Assembly: GCA_011525095.1 (NCBI GenBank)
Contig: WTIV01000103.1
Location: 1-7,243 of the forward strand
From: Methanobacteriota archaeon
GTDB lineage: Archaea > Thermoplasmatota > Poseidoniia > Poseidoniales > Poseidoniaceae
DNA length: 7,243 nucleotides
Direction: 5' to 3'
The position numbers and the translations under genes were made by a program. The notes beneath the pieces were generated by a model, which ran no database searches, was not told the DNA's origin, and saw only the letters and a list, made by a program, of their open reading frames with translations. This document shows, piece by piece, positions 1 through 5,254 of the stretch. The number at the start of each line of letters is the position of its first letter. Position 1 is the first letter of the stretch.

Positions 1-456
1 GGTTTGACTCACAGGCTTTCAAAACAAGATGCTAAAATGATTAAGGAAAACGACCTTGCTGTAATGTATCCTGAACTAGACAGTAACGGTGCAAGGATTT
101 CCAAGTACTTGTCCGAAGTTGACCCTAGCGAATGCGGAGCATTCCTTGAGGTAGAAGTTCGCGAAGAAAAAGAAGCCATAATGGCAGCCTTTACGTGGTC
201 TGAAAGAAGAATGATTGACGGTCATGACAGGCTTGTGATTATGCTCGATAATTTTAGTCCCGAGAGATGCAAAGCCGTCGCTGACGAATTGACTGAAATG
301 AGCCTAAGAGAGCACGTTGTTTTGGAGGCTAGTGGAGGTATCGTTTTGGATAGTCTCGAGGATTGGAGAGAGTGTGGCCTAGATGTGCTTTCAACGAGTA
401 CAATTAATCGTGGTACAAGCCCTCTCGATTTGTCTATGCTAATGAATGAAAACTGA
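1..456 (+). CDS. nadC: Nicotinate-nucleotide pyrophosphorylase (quinolinate phosphoribosyltransferase), C-terminal part
   Basis: The enzyme converts quinolinate and PRPP to nicotinate mononucleotide, CO2 and PPi in de novo NAD synthesis, in the cytoplasm. The 151 residues visible cover only the C-terminal barrel of a family usually about 280 residues long, so the gene is cut by the left edge. The TTG at position 4 is an internal leucine codon, not a start. Visible family signatures, counted from the first codon of the window, are THR at 3-5 followed by MIKEND at 13-18 (family pattern LIKDNH, with the active-site Lys), FLEVEV at 48-53 (substrate-site Glu), MLDNFSP at 81-87 (conserved Asp) and LEASGGI at 108-114 (phosphate-binding loop). 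The usual His of IKDNH is Asp here. The stop lies 9 nt before the next gene, and its TGA overlaps the next gene's GAGGT ribosome site, which suggests one transcript. The family assignment is firm. Confidence 0.9.
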   Translation, partial: GLTHRLSKQDAKMIKENDLAVMYPELDSNGARISKYLSEVDPSECGAFLEVEVREEKEAIMAAFTWSERRMIDGHDRLVIMLDNFSPERCKAVADELTEMSLREHVVLEASGGIVLDSLEDWRECGLDVLSTSTINRGTSPLDLSMLMNEN

Positions 457-465
457 GGTATTGGT

Positions 466-1218
466 ATGAATGAAGATGAGAATGTAGTTGACCCTAGTCA
501 CCCAAGATATGAATCTTTGATGCTTAGAAAGAAAGTTGCAGATGCTGGCGTAAAAGGCATGCTAGCAGATTCGGCAATGATTGCACACGGAAGAGGAGAA
601 GCTTTCGATTATTTGCTAGGAGAGCAGACTATTCCTTCCGCATTGGAAGCGACAAGAGAGGCGGCGGCAAGATTAACGCGTGCTAGAAGACCCGTTCTTT
701 CTCTAAACGGGAATGCTATCGCACTAGCAGGACAGGACTTCTTGACAATCGCTAGCCAATTGGATTGCCCAATTGAGATCAATATTTTCTACAGAACGCC
801 TGAGAGAATGGGGGCGCTTCTTGGCCATCTCAAGATGTTGAATACAAAATTAGGACTCGATGTCGAAATTTTAGGCGGAATCCCTGATGCAAGAATCCCT
901 GGCCTTGAGGGTCCAAGAGCTGCTTGTCAGAGCAATGGAATCTTCGAGGCTGATACAATCCTAGTCCCTCTGGAAGATGGAGATAGGTGCGAAGCGCTGG
1001 TTGCAATGGGCAAGGAAGTTCTAGTCATTGATTTGAATCCACTATCCCGCTCCTCGAGAAGGGGTACTGTCGGTATTGTCGACGAAGTCACAAGGGTAAC
1101 AAAGAATCTAATTCAATTGATTCCGCAAAGGCCAGAGCCTACGGAATGGAATAACAATCAGGCTCTGCAGTCAGCGCTGAATCACATCACTTCTACAATG
1201 GCAACTAGATTCCAGTGA
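466..1218 (+). CDS. 4-phosphopantoate--beta-alanine ligase (archaeal phosphopantothenate synthetase)
   Basis: This enzyme joins 4-phosphopantoate to beta-alanine using ATP, giving 4-phosphopantothenate, a step of archaeal CoA biosynthesis that replaces bacterial PanC plus PanK. At 250 residues it has the family's normal size and appears full length. Signatures in order: DPSHPRYESL at 9-18, the nucleotide-site block IAHGRGEAFDYLLGE at 39-53, LSLNGN at 78-83, EINIFYRT at 104-111, IPDARIPGLEG at 139-149, VPLEDGDR at 167-174 and VIDLNPLSR at 187-195. Residues from about 221 onward form a short tail beyond the recognisable core. The ATG is preceded by GAGGT at 455-459 with a 6-nt gap. It follows nadC by 9 nt, so a cofactor-precursor operon is likely. 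The gene ends 2 nt from the stop of a convergent gene. The presence of this family is the best evidence that the window is archaeal. Confidence 0.95.
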   Translation: MNEDENVVDPSHPRYESLMLRKKVADAGVKGMLADSAMIAHGRGEAFDYLLGEQTIPSALEATREAAARLTRARRPVLSLNGNAIALAGQDFLTIASQLDCPIEINIFYRTPERMGALLGHLKMLNTKLGLDVEILGGIPDARIPGLEGPRAACQSNGIFEADTILVPLEDGDRCEALVAMGKEVLVIDLNPLSRSSRRGTVGIVDEVTRVTKNLIQLIPQRPEPTEWNNNQALQSALNHITSTMATRFQ

Positions 1219-1220
1219 AA

Positions 1221-2402
1221 TCAAAGTTCGCTCAACTTAGAAGACAGAATACTACTGATTGATTCGCCAACTTGGCTGCATGTAGCAGTTCCACCTAGGT
1301 CGTAAGTCAGTGATTTACCATCTCTCAAATGGTCTGCAACACTTTCGTCAATCAAGTTTGCAATGGTGACTAACTCGTCCTCGCCGTTCTTGCGGCCTAA
1401 CCAATCCAGCATCATCTGGATTGAGTTAATGCTCGCGATTGGGTTGACCTTGTTTTGGCCTGCGTGCTTTGGTGCACTGCCGTGTACAGGTTCGAAGAAT
1501 GCGTGATCATCTCCAACGTTACCAGAGGCAGCCATTCCCATTCCACCTTGAAGTACTGCACCCAAATCGGTTGCGATATCTCCAAACATGTTTGAAAGGA
1601 CAACTACGTCGTAATATTCAGGAGTCCTTGTCAGCCACTGCATGAATGCGTCAATGTAGCCGTGATCTGTTCCGATTGTTGGGTAAGAAAGTGCAACTTC
1701 ATCGAATACTCTTCGGAAGAGTTGACATCCTCTAGTCACGTTGCTCTTATCGATGCACGATACTCGCTTCTCTCCATCTGAAGGAGCTCCGTTGCGTGTT
1801 GTAGCGATATCGAATCCCATCTTTACCAAGCGTTCAGTACCTTTGGAGGAGATTGGTCTTGGGTCATATGCAACCTCGCCTTCAAGGCCAGGGAATGTCA
1901 TTTCAGGAGGGATGTATTCCTCTCTCCCAAGTGCTCTGTCTGCGCTTCTCCTCAGAAGTGCGTGATACAGACCTTCGGTATTTTCTCTAAGAACTGTCAT
2001 GTCGACCATTCCGGGCTCCCAAATCTGTGTGAACTTGCCGTGTACTTTGTGCGGTACACCCTCGTAGAGTTTGATCGGTCTAACGTTTGCATACAAATCT
2101 AGACCCGCTCTCATTCCCAAAATAACGGAACCACCAGCGAGGTCGCCGTTTGGGAGTCTAGCGCCAGGATAGCCAATTGCGCCGAGGAATATTGCGTCTG
2201 CTTCATCCCTGCAGAATTCAAACGATCCTTCGGCCCATTCTTCACCTGTTTCCTTGTAATGCTGGCCGCCACAGGGGATTGTCACCTGTTCGAAGCCATG
2301 GTTAGTGTGTGCCTGAACAGTGTCCAGTATCCGCATCGCTTCAATTGCTACTTCTCTGCCAGTTCCATCCCCGGGCAAGATTGCGATGCGGTGGTCGCTC
2401 AT
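1221..2402 (-). CDS. Isocitrate/isopropylmalate dehydrogenase-family beta-decarboxylating dehydrogenase
   Basis: Members oxidise and decarboxylate a 2-hydroxy acid (isocitrate, 3-isopropylmalate, homoisocitrate or D-malate) with NAD(P) and a divalent metal. Numbering from the ATG at 2402 (393 aa): N-terminal ILPGDGTGREV at 8-18, substrate loop around S92 and R98, YANVRP at 104-109, VLREN at 137-141, Y146, catalytic-type lysine in IDKSNV at 217-222, DHGYID ending at D251, the metal ligands in NMFGDIATDLG (D275, D279) and the cofactor loop HGSAPKHAG at 307-315. All expected catalytic positions are present. The segment between Y146 and about 185 is longer than in typical 350-residue isopropylmalate dehydrogenases. 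The exact substrate cannot be fixed: the position facing the substrate gamma-group is hydrophobic (I94, as in isopropylmalate enzymes), while K312 in the cofactor loop resembles NADP-dependent isocitrate dehydrogenase. An in-frame ATG at 2525, 41 codons upstream, is an alternative start. The start at 2402 was chosen because MSDHRIAILPGDG matches the family N-terminus. Confidence 0.86.
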   Translation of the reverse strand: MSDHRIAILPGDGTGREVAIEAMRILDTVQAHTNHGFEQVTIPCGGQHYKETGEEWAEGSFEFCRDEADAIFLGAIGYPGARLPNGDLAGGSVILGMRAGLDLYANVRPIKLYEGVPHKVHGKFTQIWEPGMVDMTVLRENTEGLYHALLRRSADRALGREEYIPPEMTFPGLEGEVAYDPRPISSKGTERLVKMGFDIATTRNGAPSDGEKRVSCIDKSNVTRGCQLFRRVFDEVALSYPTIGTDHGYIDAFMQWLTRTPEYYDVVVLSNMFGDIATDLGAVLQGGMGMAASGNVGDDHAFFEPVHGSAPKHAGQNKVNPIASINSIQMMLDWLGRKNGEDELVTIANLIDESVADHLRDGKSLTYDLGGTATCSQVGESISSILSSKLSEL

Positions 2403-2415
2403 ACCCTCGGCAAAA

Positions 2416-2437
2416 GGCGCACCTAAATGAACGCGCC
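2416..2437 (-). promoter_or_regulatory. Palindrome-flanked TATA-like element upstream of the dehydrogenase
   Basis: On the minus strand an ATTTA core (2428-2424) is centred about 24 nt before the ATG at 2402, close to the archaeal TATA-to-start distance for a leaderless transcript. It sits inside an inverted repeat, GGCGC at 2416-2420 and GCGCC at 2433-2437. This could be a promoter with an overlapping operator. The purine-rich GAGGGT directly abutting the ATG is too close to be a good ribosome site, which favours leaderless initiation. All of this is prediction. Confidence 0.35.
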
Positions 2438-2507
2438 CCCCATGGTTTTGGAGAGTTGCTTGAGGGTGATGTCCACTGGAGTGGTTGTCGCGCGTCAACA
2501 AGCGCGC

Positions 2508-2523
2508 AGTGTTGCAGTGTTGC
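2508..2523. repeat. Perfect tandem 8-bp repeat AGTGTTGC
   Basis: Two adjacent copies of AGTGTTGC occupy 2508-2515 and 2516-2523. Just beside them is a G/C-only inverted repeat, GCGCG at 2490-2494 and CGCGC at 2503-2507. On the minus strand the tandem copies lie just inside the alternative ATG at 2525. They would encode the start of an N-terminal extension of the dehydrogenase if that start is used, or be upstream regulatory DNA if the ATG at 2402 is used. Confidence 0.6.
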
Positions 2524-2532
2524 ATTAGAATA

Positions 2533-2586
2533 GTACCTCTATGCCCGGAGTGTACCTTTATGGAGTGCCACTACACAGAGGCATAG
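2533..2586 (+). promoter_or_regulatory. Promoter region with direct and inverted repeats ahead of the six-gene plus-strand cluster
   Basis: GTACCTCTATG (2533-2543) and GTACCTTTATG (2552-2562) form an 11-bp direct repeat with one mismatch and a 19-nt period. GGAGTG also occurs twice (2547-2552 and 2562-2567). The TTTAT of the second copy (2557-2561) is TATA-like and lies about 29 nt before the ATG at 2588, so it may drive an almost leaderless transcript. CTATGCC (2539-2545) and GGCATAG (2580-2586) add an inverted repeat. Repeated elements spanning a TATA box suggest a regulator site, which is unproven. Confidence 0.4.
2535..2540 (-). promoter_or_regulatory. Possible ribosome binding site for an alternative dehydrogenase start
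   Basis: On the minus strand AGAGGT (2540-2535) precedes the ATG at 2525 by 9 nt. This is a better placed Shine-Dalgarno than the sequence before the ATG at 2402. It is the only reason to consider the 434-residue version of the dehydrogenase. The extra 41 residues are His-rich and do not resemble the family. The same bases belong to a direct repeat, so the resemblance may be accidental. Confidence 0.25.
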
Positions 2587-2587
2587 C

Positions 2588-3202
2588 ATGGCTGAGGACG
2601 GTCGCGATAAATCCGAAGAGAGGATACGCATCGACCAGCTACCACCTGTGGTAAAACGGCTTTCGGATGCCATGCTGGGTATTGACCCAAATTTCGACAT
2701 AGAAGACTGGTTGGTCAGAAAAGCGAATGAGGATTTGGCTACTCTTGAACTCGACATACAGAGAGAAAGATTGCAACTAGAACAAAGAATTCACAGGTTA
2801 GAATCGTTAGCAAAAAGGCTGGGGCAAGAAGACATTAGAGAAATTCCAAAAGGACAAACCAATCTTTTCGATTGCTTCGATATCCCTTTGCCATTGAAAC
2901 ATTTGACTGACAGAATTGAAGAAATCGTAGACGAAGAGCCACATCCAGCTGGAACATTCATCGGACTATTACCAGATGATGGTTGTGACGATCCGCTATT
3001 GGCGGTTACTGCACAAATGATGCTAATTTTAGCGCAAGAAAAAGTAGGAAGAGGTGCAAATTACATCGAACTTGATGAGTTATTTTCACCTCTAGCGAAT
3101 AATGGAATTTCGCCTGATGAGTGTAATGAGGCACTAGACCACTTACTCATAACTGGACAAATACACGAAGTAGATGATGACTGCTTTGTTCCAGACGAAT
3201 AA
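2588..3202 (+). CDS. Hypothetical soluble protein with a coiled coil and a winged-helix-like C-terminus
   Basis: I do not recognise this 204-residue protein. It has no signal peptide or membrane segment and is acidic. Residues about 42-80 are charged and leucine-rich with few helix breakers, consistent with a coiled coil. A linker with PKGQTNLFD at 87-95 and a small region to about 130 follow. Residues about 137-202 read as three helices followed by a GQIHEVDDDCFVP strand pair, like a winged-helix fold, but the many acidic residues argue against simple DNA binding, so protein contact is equally possible. The ATG is preceded by GAGG at 2578-2581 with a 6-nt gap and by a TATA-like element. The first 25 codons are far more GC-rich than the rest. 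Its last 29 nt overlap the next gene, which implies translational coupling. It heads a run of six plus-strand genes. Confidence 0.8.
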   Translation: MAEDGRDKSEERIRIDQLPPVVKRLSDAMLGIDPNFDIEDWLVRKANEDLATLELDIQRERLQLEQRIHRLESLAKRLGQEDIREIPKGQTNLFDCFDIPLPLKHLTDRIEEIVDEEPHPAGTFIGLLPDDGCDDPLLAVTAQMMLILAQEKVGRGANYIELDELFSPLANNGISPDECNEALDHLLITGQIHEVDDDCFVPDE

Positions 3203-3842
3203 TTCGTGGGACCCCAAGGACTCCCATCTTGGCTTCAATATATATCCCGGTGTAAAATATACAGTGATGGGCATAATACAATCTGCATTTTTCGGAGTGT
3301 GCGCTTGGTGGATGCTTGTTGTCATTGGCGTACCTCCGCCAGTAGCAGCAGCAGCAGGGATATCCACCGCATTCTTCACAGAAGCCATGGTTCAAGCCAA
3401 TGTTAGAAGTCATCTGAAGCATAAAGCTACAGCGCTACAAAGTGAACTAAACATTGCAATAGGCCAATTGACAGACATGAAGAGAGCGCTCGATTTAACC
3501 ACAAGTGACCTAAGAGATGCATTAGATGAATTGCATCGAAGAGATGCAATAGGCAGTCCTGCTGCAAGAGAACTTCTAGCAAGGCAGGAAGAGGCCATGG
3601 AAGCCCAGAAGACTGCTTTGGAGGTCTCAACAGATCGGTCACTAGGTACGCTTGAGTCTCTTGAAAGAATGATAATCTCGCAAGGAGAGCAGACTGCAAG
3701 AGTCCAAGAAGTCCTTTCCATGGTTCTGAAACAGTTAGCCCTAGAACCGCGACAACACATCAGTATGCGTGATTCAGTACTCACGCAGGAGAATAGTTCA
3801 ACACCTTCTATGACAGAGGACTTGATATCTCTGATGAGTTAG
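3174..3842 (+). CDS. Hypothetical two-TM membrane protein with a long cytoplasmic coiled coil
   Basis: This is an unrecognised protein of 222 residues. A short polar N-terminus is followed by two hydrophobic segments at about 30-52 and 55-75, joined by a tight GVPPPV turn, so the membrane part is a helical hairpin. Residues about 80-190 are almost entirely predicted helix, rich in Leu, Ala, Glu, Gln and Arg and broken only near 125-130 (GSP), so two coiled-coil stretches are likely. The tail from about 191 is polar and probably disordered. The architecture resembles a membrane-anchored scaffold or tether rather than an enzyme. The start is uncertain: ATG codons at 3174 and 3177 lie inside the preceding gene (29-nt overlap from 3174) with only a weak GAAG upstream, and no alternative start follows the upstream stop before the first TM segment. 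The next gene begins 8 nt downstream. Confidence 0.75.
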   Translation: MMTALFQTNNSWDPKDSHLGFNIYPGVKYTVMGIIQSAFFGVCAWWMLVVIGVPPPVAAAAGISTAFFTEAMVQANVRSHLKHKATALQSELNIAIGQLTDMKRALDLTTSDLRDALDELHRRDAIGSPAARELLARQEEAMEAQKTALEVSTDRSLGTLESLERMIISQGEQTARVQEVLSMVLKQLALEPRQHISMRDSVLTQENSSTPSMTEDLISLMS

Positions 3843-3850
3843 GTGTTGTT

Positions 3851-4522
3851 ATGCATGGTTCAATGAGGGAGTTAATGCGCCTGAAATTGCGCGCTAAAAT
3901 TTATTCTCCATTCATCGGCCTTGGCATCATATTTGTTGCACTAGGTATTATTCTTGGACTTGCAGAAGATGACCCTCTAGCGGTAGGGAATCACACCTAC
4001 TCGATGATTCTAGGGATGTTGTCTATTCTTTCTGGAATTTTATTGTATCAGAATGAAGAGTCGTTTGCACAAAAATATGACATGACACATCTTCTTGATA
4101 TCGACGATAAAGAGGAAAGGTATCAAGCATATCTTGAGCATTTGTCTGAATGGATTGCCACAGATATGGAAGAAATCAACCCGACTAGAACTAGAGGAAG
4201 TGACCCTTCGGGACCGGACTGGGGCAAAACCGATTTCAAATTAGGGCAAGAGCCTCAAAGAAGGGATGCAATCGTTCAAGGCGAGAAATATTCAGGGATG
4301 GAAGGTGATTTGACCAGTGGCGAAAAGATGGTTGCTGTTGCCAATACCAAATACGCAACAATGGCACAAAAAAGGTGGGAAATGGCTGAGGCAAATGACC
4401 CTGACCTCATAGAATACGGCGTTGAGAAATTAGGAGATTTAGTGAAGACGGATTATTTCGAGAAGAACGCAGAAAGCGGGGCATTCGCTAAAGTTGCAAA
4501 TCCTGATGACAATACCCATTGA
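3851..4522 (+). CDS. Hypothetical two-TM protein with a large polar C-terminal domain
   Basis: I do not recognise this 223-residue protein. The basic N-terminus (RELMRLKLRAK, residues 6-16) is followed by hydrophobic segments at about 20-38 and 49-67 separated by a short acidic loop (EDDPLAVGNHT). By the positive-inside rule both ends lie in the cytoplasm. Residues 68-223 are hydrophilic, with a helical stretch at about 70-110, a Gly/Pro/Asp-rich linker around 113-125 and a second mostly helical part to the end. No catalytic motif is visible. AGGTG at 3841-3845, overlapping the upstream stop, is a ribosome site 5 nt before the ATG. A second ATG at 3863 is possible. The pairing with the preceding two-TM coiled-coil protein, 8 nt away, suggests that the two act together at the membrane. 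Confidence 0.78.
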   Translation: MHGSMRELMRLKLRAKIYSPFIGLGIIFVALGIILGLAEDDPLAVGNHTYSMILGMLSILSGILLYQNEESFAQKYDMTHLLDIDDKEERYQAYLEHLSEWIATDMEEINPTRTRGSDPSGPDWGKTDFKLGQEPQRRDAIVQGEKYSGMEGDLTSGEKMVAVANTKYATMAQKRWEMAEANDPDLIEYGVEKLGDLVKTDYFEKNAESGAFAKVANPDDNTH

Positions 4523-4531
4523 TACAATAAG
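4523..4531 (+). promoter_or_regulatory. Possible internal promoter (TATA-like) before the nucleotidyltransferase
   Basis: ATACAATAA in the 31-nt gap is centred 27 nt before the ATG at 4554, the right distance for a leaderless archaeal transcript. GGAGG (4549-4553) touches the ATG with no spacer and would be a poor ribosome site. The GC-rich 5' end of the gene, shared here only with genes that probably begin a transcript, also supports an internal start. Confidence 0.4.
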
Positions 4532-4553
4532 CCAGCACTACTAGGCAGGGAGG

Positions 4554-5249
4554 ATGAAAGCCATCGTTGTGGCAGGAGGTCACGGTAGTAGACTCTACCC
4601 AATGACCAAATTCACACACAAAACGCTGCTCCCTCTATCGGGAAGGCCTATCATCGATTACGTATTATCTACAATCAGGAGTGCGGGAATCACAGATGTC
4701 ACAATCATTGGCAACAAATTCATTGACAAAATCAGAAAACACGTCGGTGACGACGTGAACTACGTCTTGGAGGAAGAGCCCAAGGGCGTTGCAAACGCAC
4801 TACAACTCGCTAGAGATGGAAACGAAGGAACTCCTCTTTTGATTTGGTTCTCGGACAATATAACAAATATCGACCTGACTCAGGATCTAAAGGAGTTCTC
4901 AACTGGTGCTATTTTACTTACTAGAGATGTTGAAAACCCAAGCGATTTTGGAATCGCAGTTATCGAGAATGGAGAAATCGTTGATGTGGTTGAAAAACCA
5001 TCCAACGACATTGGAAATTTAGCGATAGGTGGCATTTACATTTTTGATGAAACATTTTGGTCACGTCTCGATTTGGTTCAGAATAAGGACGGCTTCTCGA
5101 TTTCTGATGTAACAAAGCAATACCTATCAGAAAGAAATGTGAAAATAATTTCAGTAGGAGAAAATACGTGGATTGACTGTGGTACACCTTCGAGCCTGAG
5201 CAGGGCGGCAAAGATGGTCGAGTTGGGAATGTTCAGAATTAGGGAGTGA
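4554..5249 (+). CDS. Sugar-1-phosphate nucleotidyltransferase (RmlA-like NTP transferase)
   Basis: The enzyme is expected to condense an NTP with a sugar 1-phosphate to form an NDP-sugar and PPi in the cytoplasm, supplying activated sugar for glycan synthesis. Visible motifs: VVAGGHGSRLYPMT at 5-18 (nucleotide-binding loop), HKTLLPLSGRP at 22-32 (activating lysine and sugar-phosphate site), EEPKGVANAL at 74-83, FSDN at 99-102 (metal-binding Asp, GDN in relatives), VVEKPS at 145-150, IGGIYIFD at 158-165, SISDVTKQYL at 182-191 and WIDCGTP at 206-212 (second metal Asp). The order matches glucose-1-phosphate thymidylyl- and uridylyltransferases. The length of 231 is that of the core domain without the C-terminal extension of 290-residue RmlA. 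The base and sugar specificity cannot be read. No dTDP-rhamnose genes are adjacent. The next gene, a nucleotide-sugar dehydrogenase, overlaps or nearly abuts it, which suggests that they share a product. Confidence 0.9.
   Translation: MKAIVVAGGHGSRLYPMTKFTHKTLLPLSGRPIIDYVLSTIRSAGITDVTIIGNKFIDKIRKHVGDDVNYVLEEEPKGVANALQLARDGNEGTPLLIWFSDNITNIDLTQDLKEFSTGAILLTRDVENPSDFGIAVIENGEIVDVVEKPSNDIGNLAIGGIYIFDETFWSRLDLVQNKDGFSISDVTKQYLSERNVKIISVGENTWIDCGTPSSLSRAAKMVELGMFRIRE
5242..5246 (+). promoter_or_regulatory. Ribosome binding site deciding the mini-dehydrogenase start
   Basis: GGGAG at 5242-5246 stands 8 nt before the TTG at 5255, a good spacing, and that start gives the Rossmann N-terminus MRVGIIGAG. 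The in-frame GTG at 5246 overlaps this motif itself and has only a weak upstream match, although its GTGA overlap with the preceding stop is a common coupling arrangement. Confidence 0.5.
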
Positions 5250-5254
5250 TTAAT

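Noticed and set aside
4..456. A complete gene starting at TTG 4
   Set aside because: The first visible residues already match the middle of NadC (THR followed by MIKEND) and the frame is open to position 1, so the true start lies outside the window.
2309..2533. Plus-strand reading frame opposite the dehydrogenase N-terminus
   Set aside because: It is antisense to the conserved PGDGTG region, has no recognisable motif, and has no ribosome site or promoter of its own.
3346..3357. Short CAG/GCA trinucleotide run as a microsatellite
   Set aside because: It has only a few units and encodes the alanine stretch of the second TM segment, as expected for a hydrophobic helix.
3143..3422. Antisense cysteine-rich small proteins opposite the two-TM gene
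   Set aside because: They lie antisense to a gene with clear membrane and coiled-coil structure. The cysteine run comes from antisense reading of the alanine-coding GCA repeats (cagcagcagcag) near 3345-3357.
4554..5249. dTDP-rhamnose pathway rmlA
   Set aside because: Motifs are RmlA-like, but no rmlB, rmlC or rmlD follows and the protein has only the core domain, so the specific product was not named.
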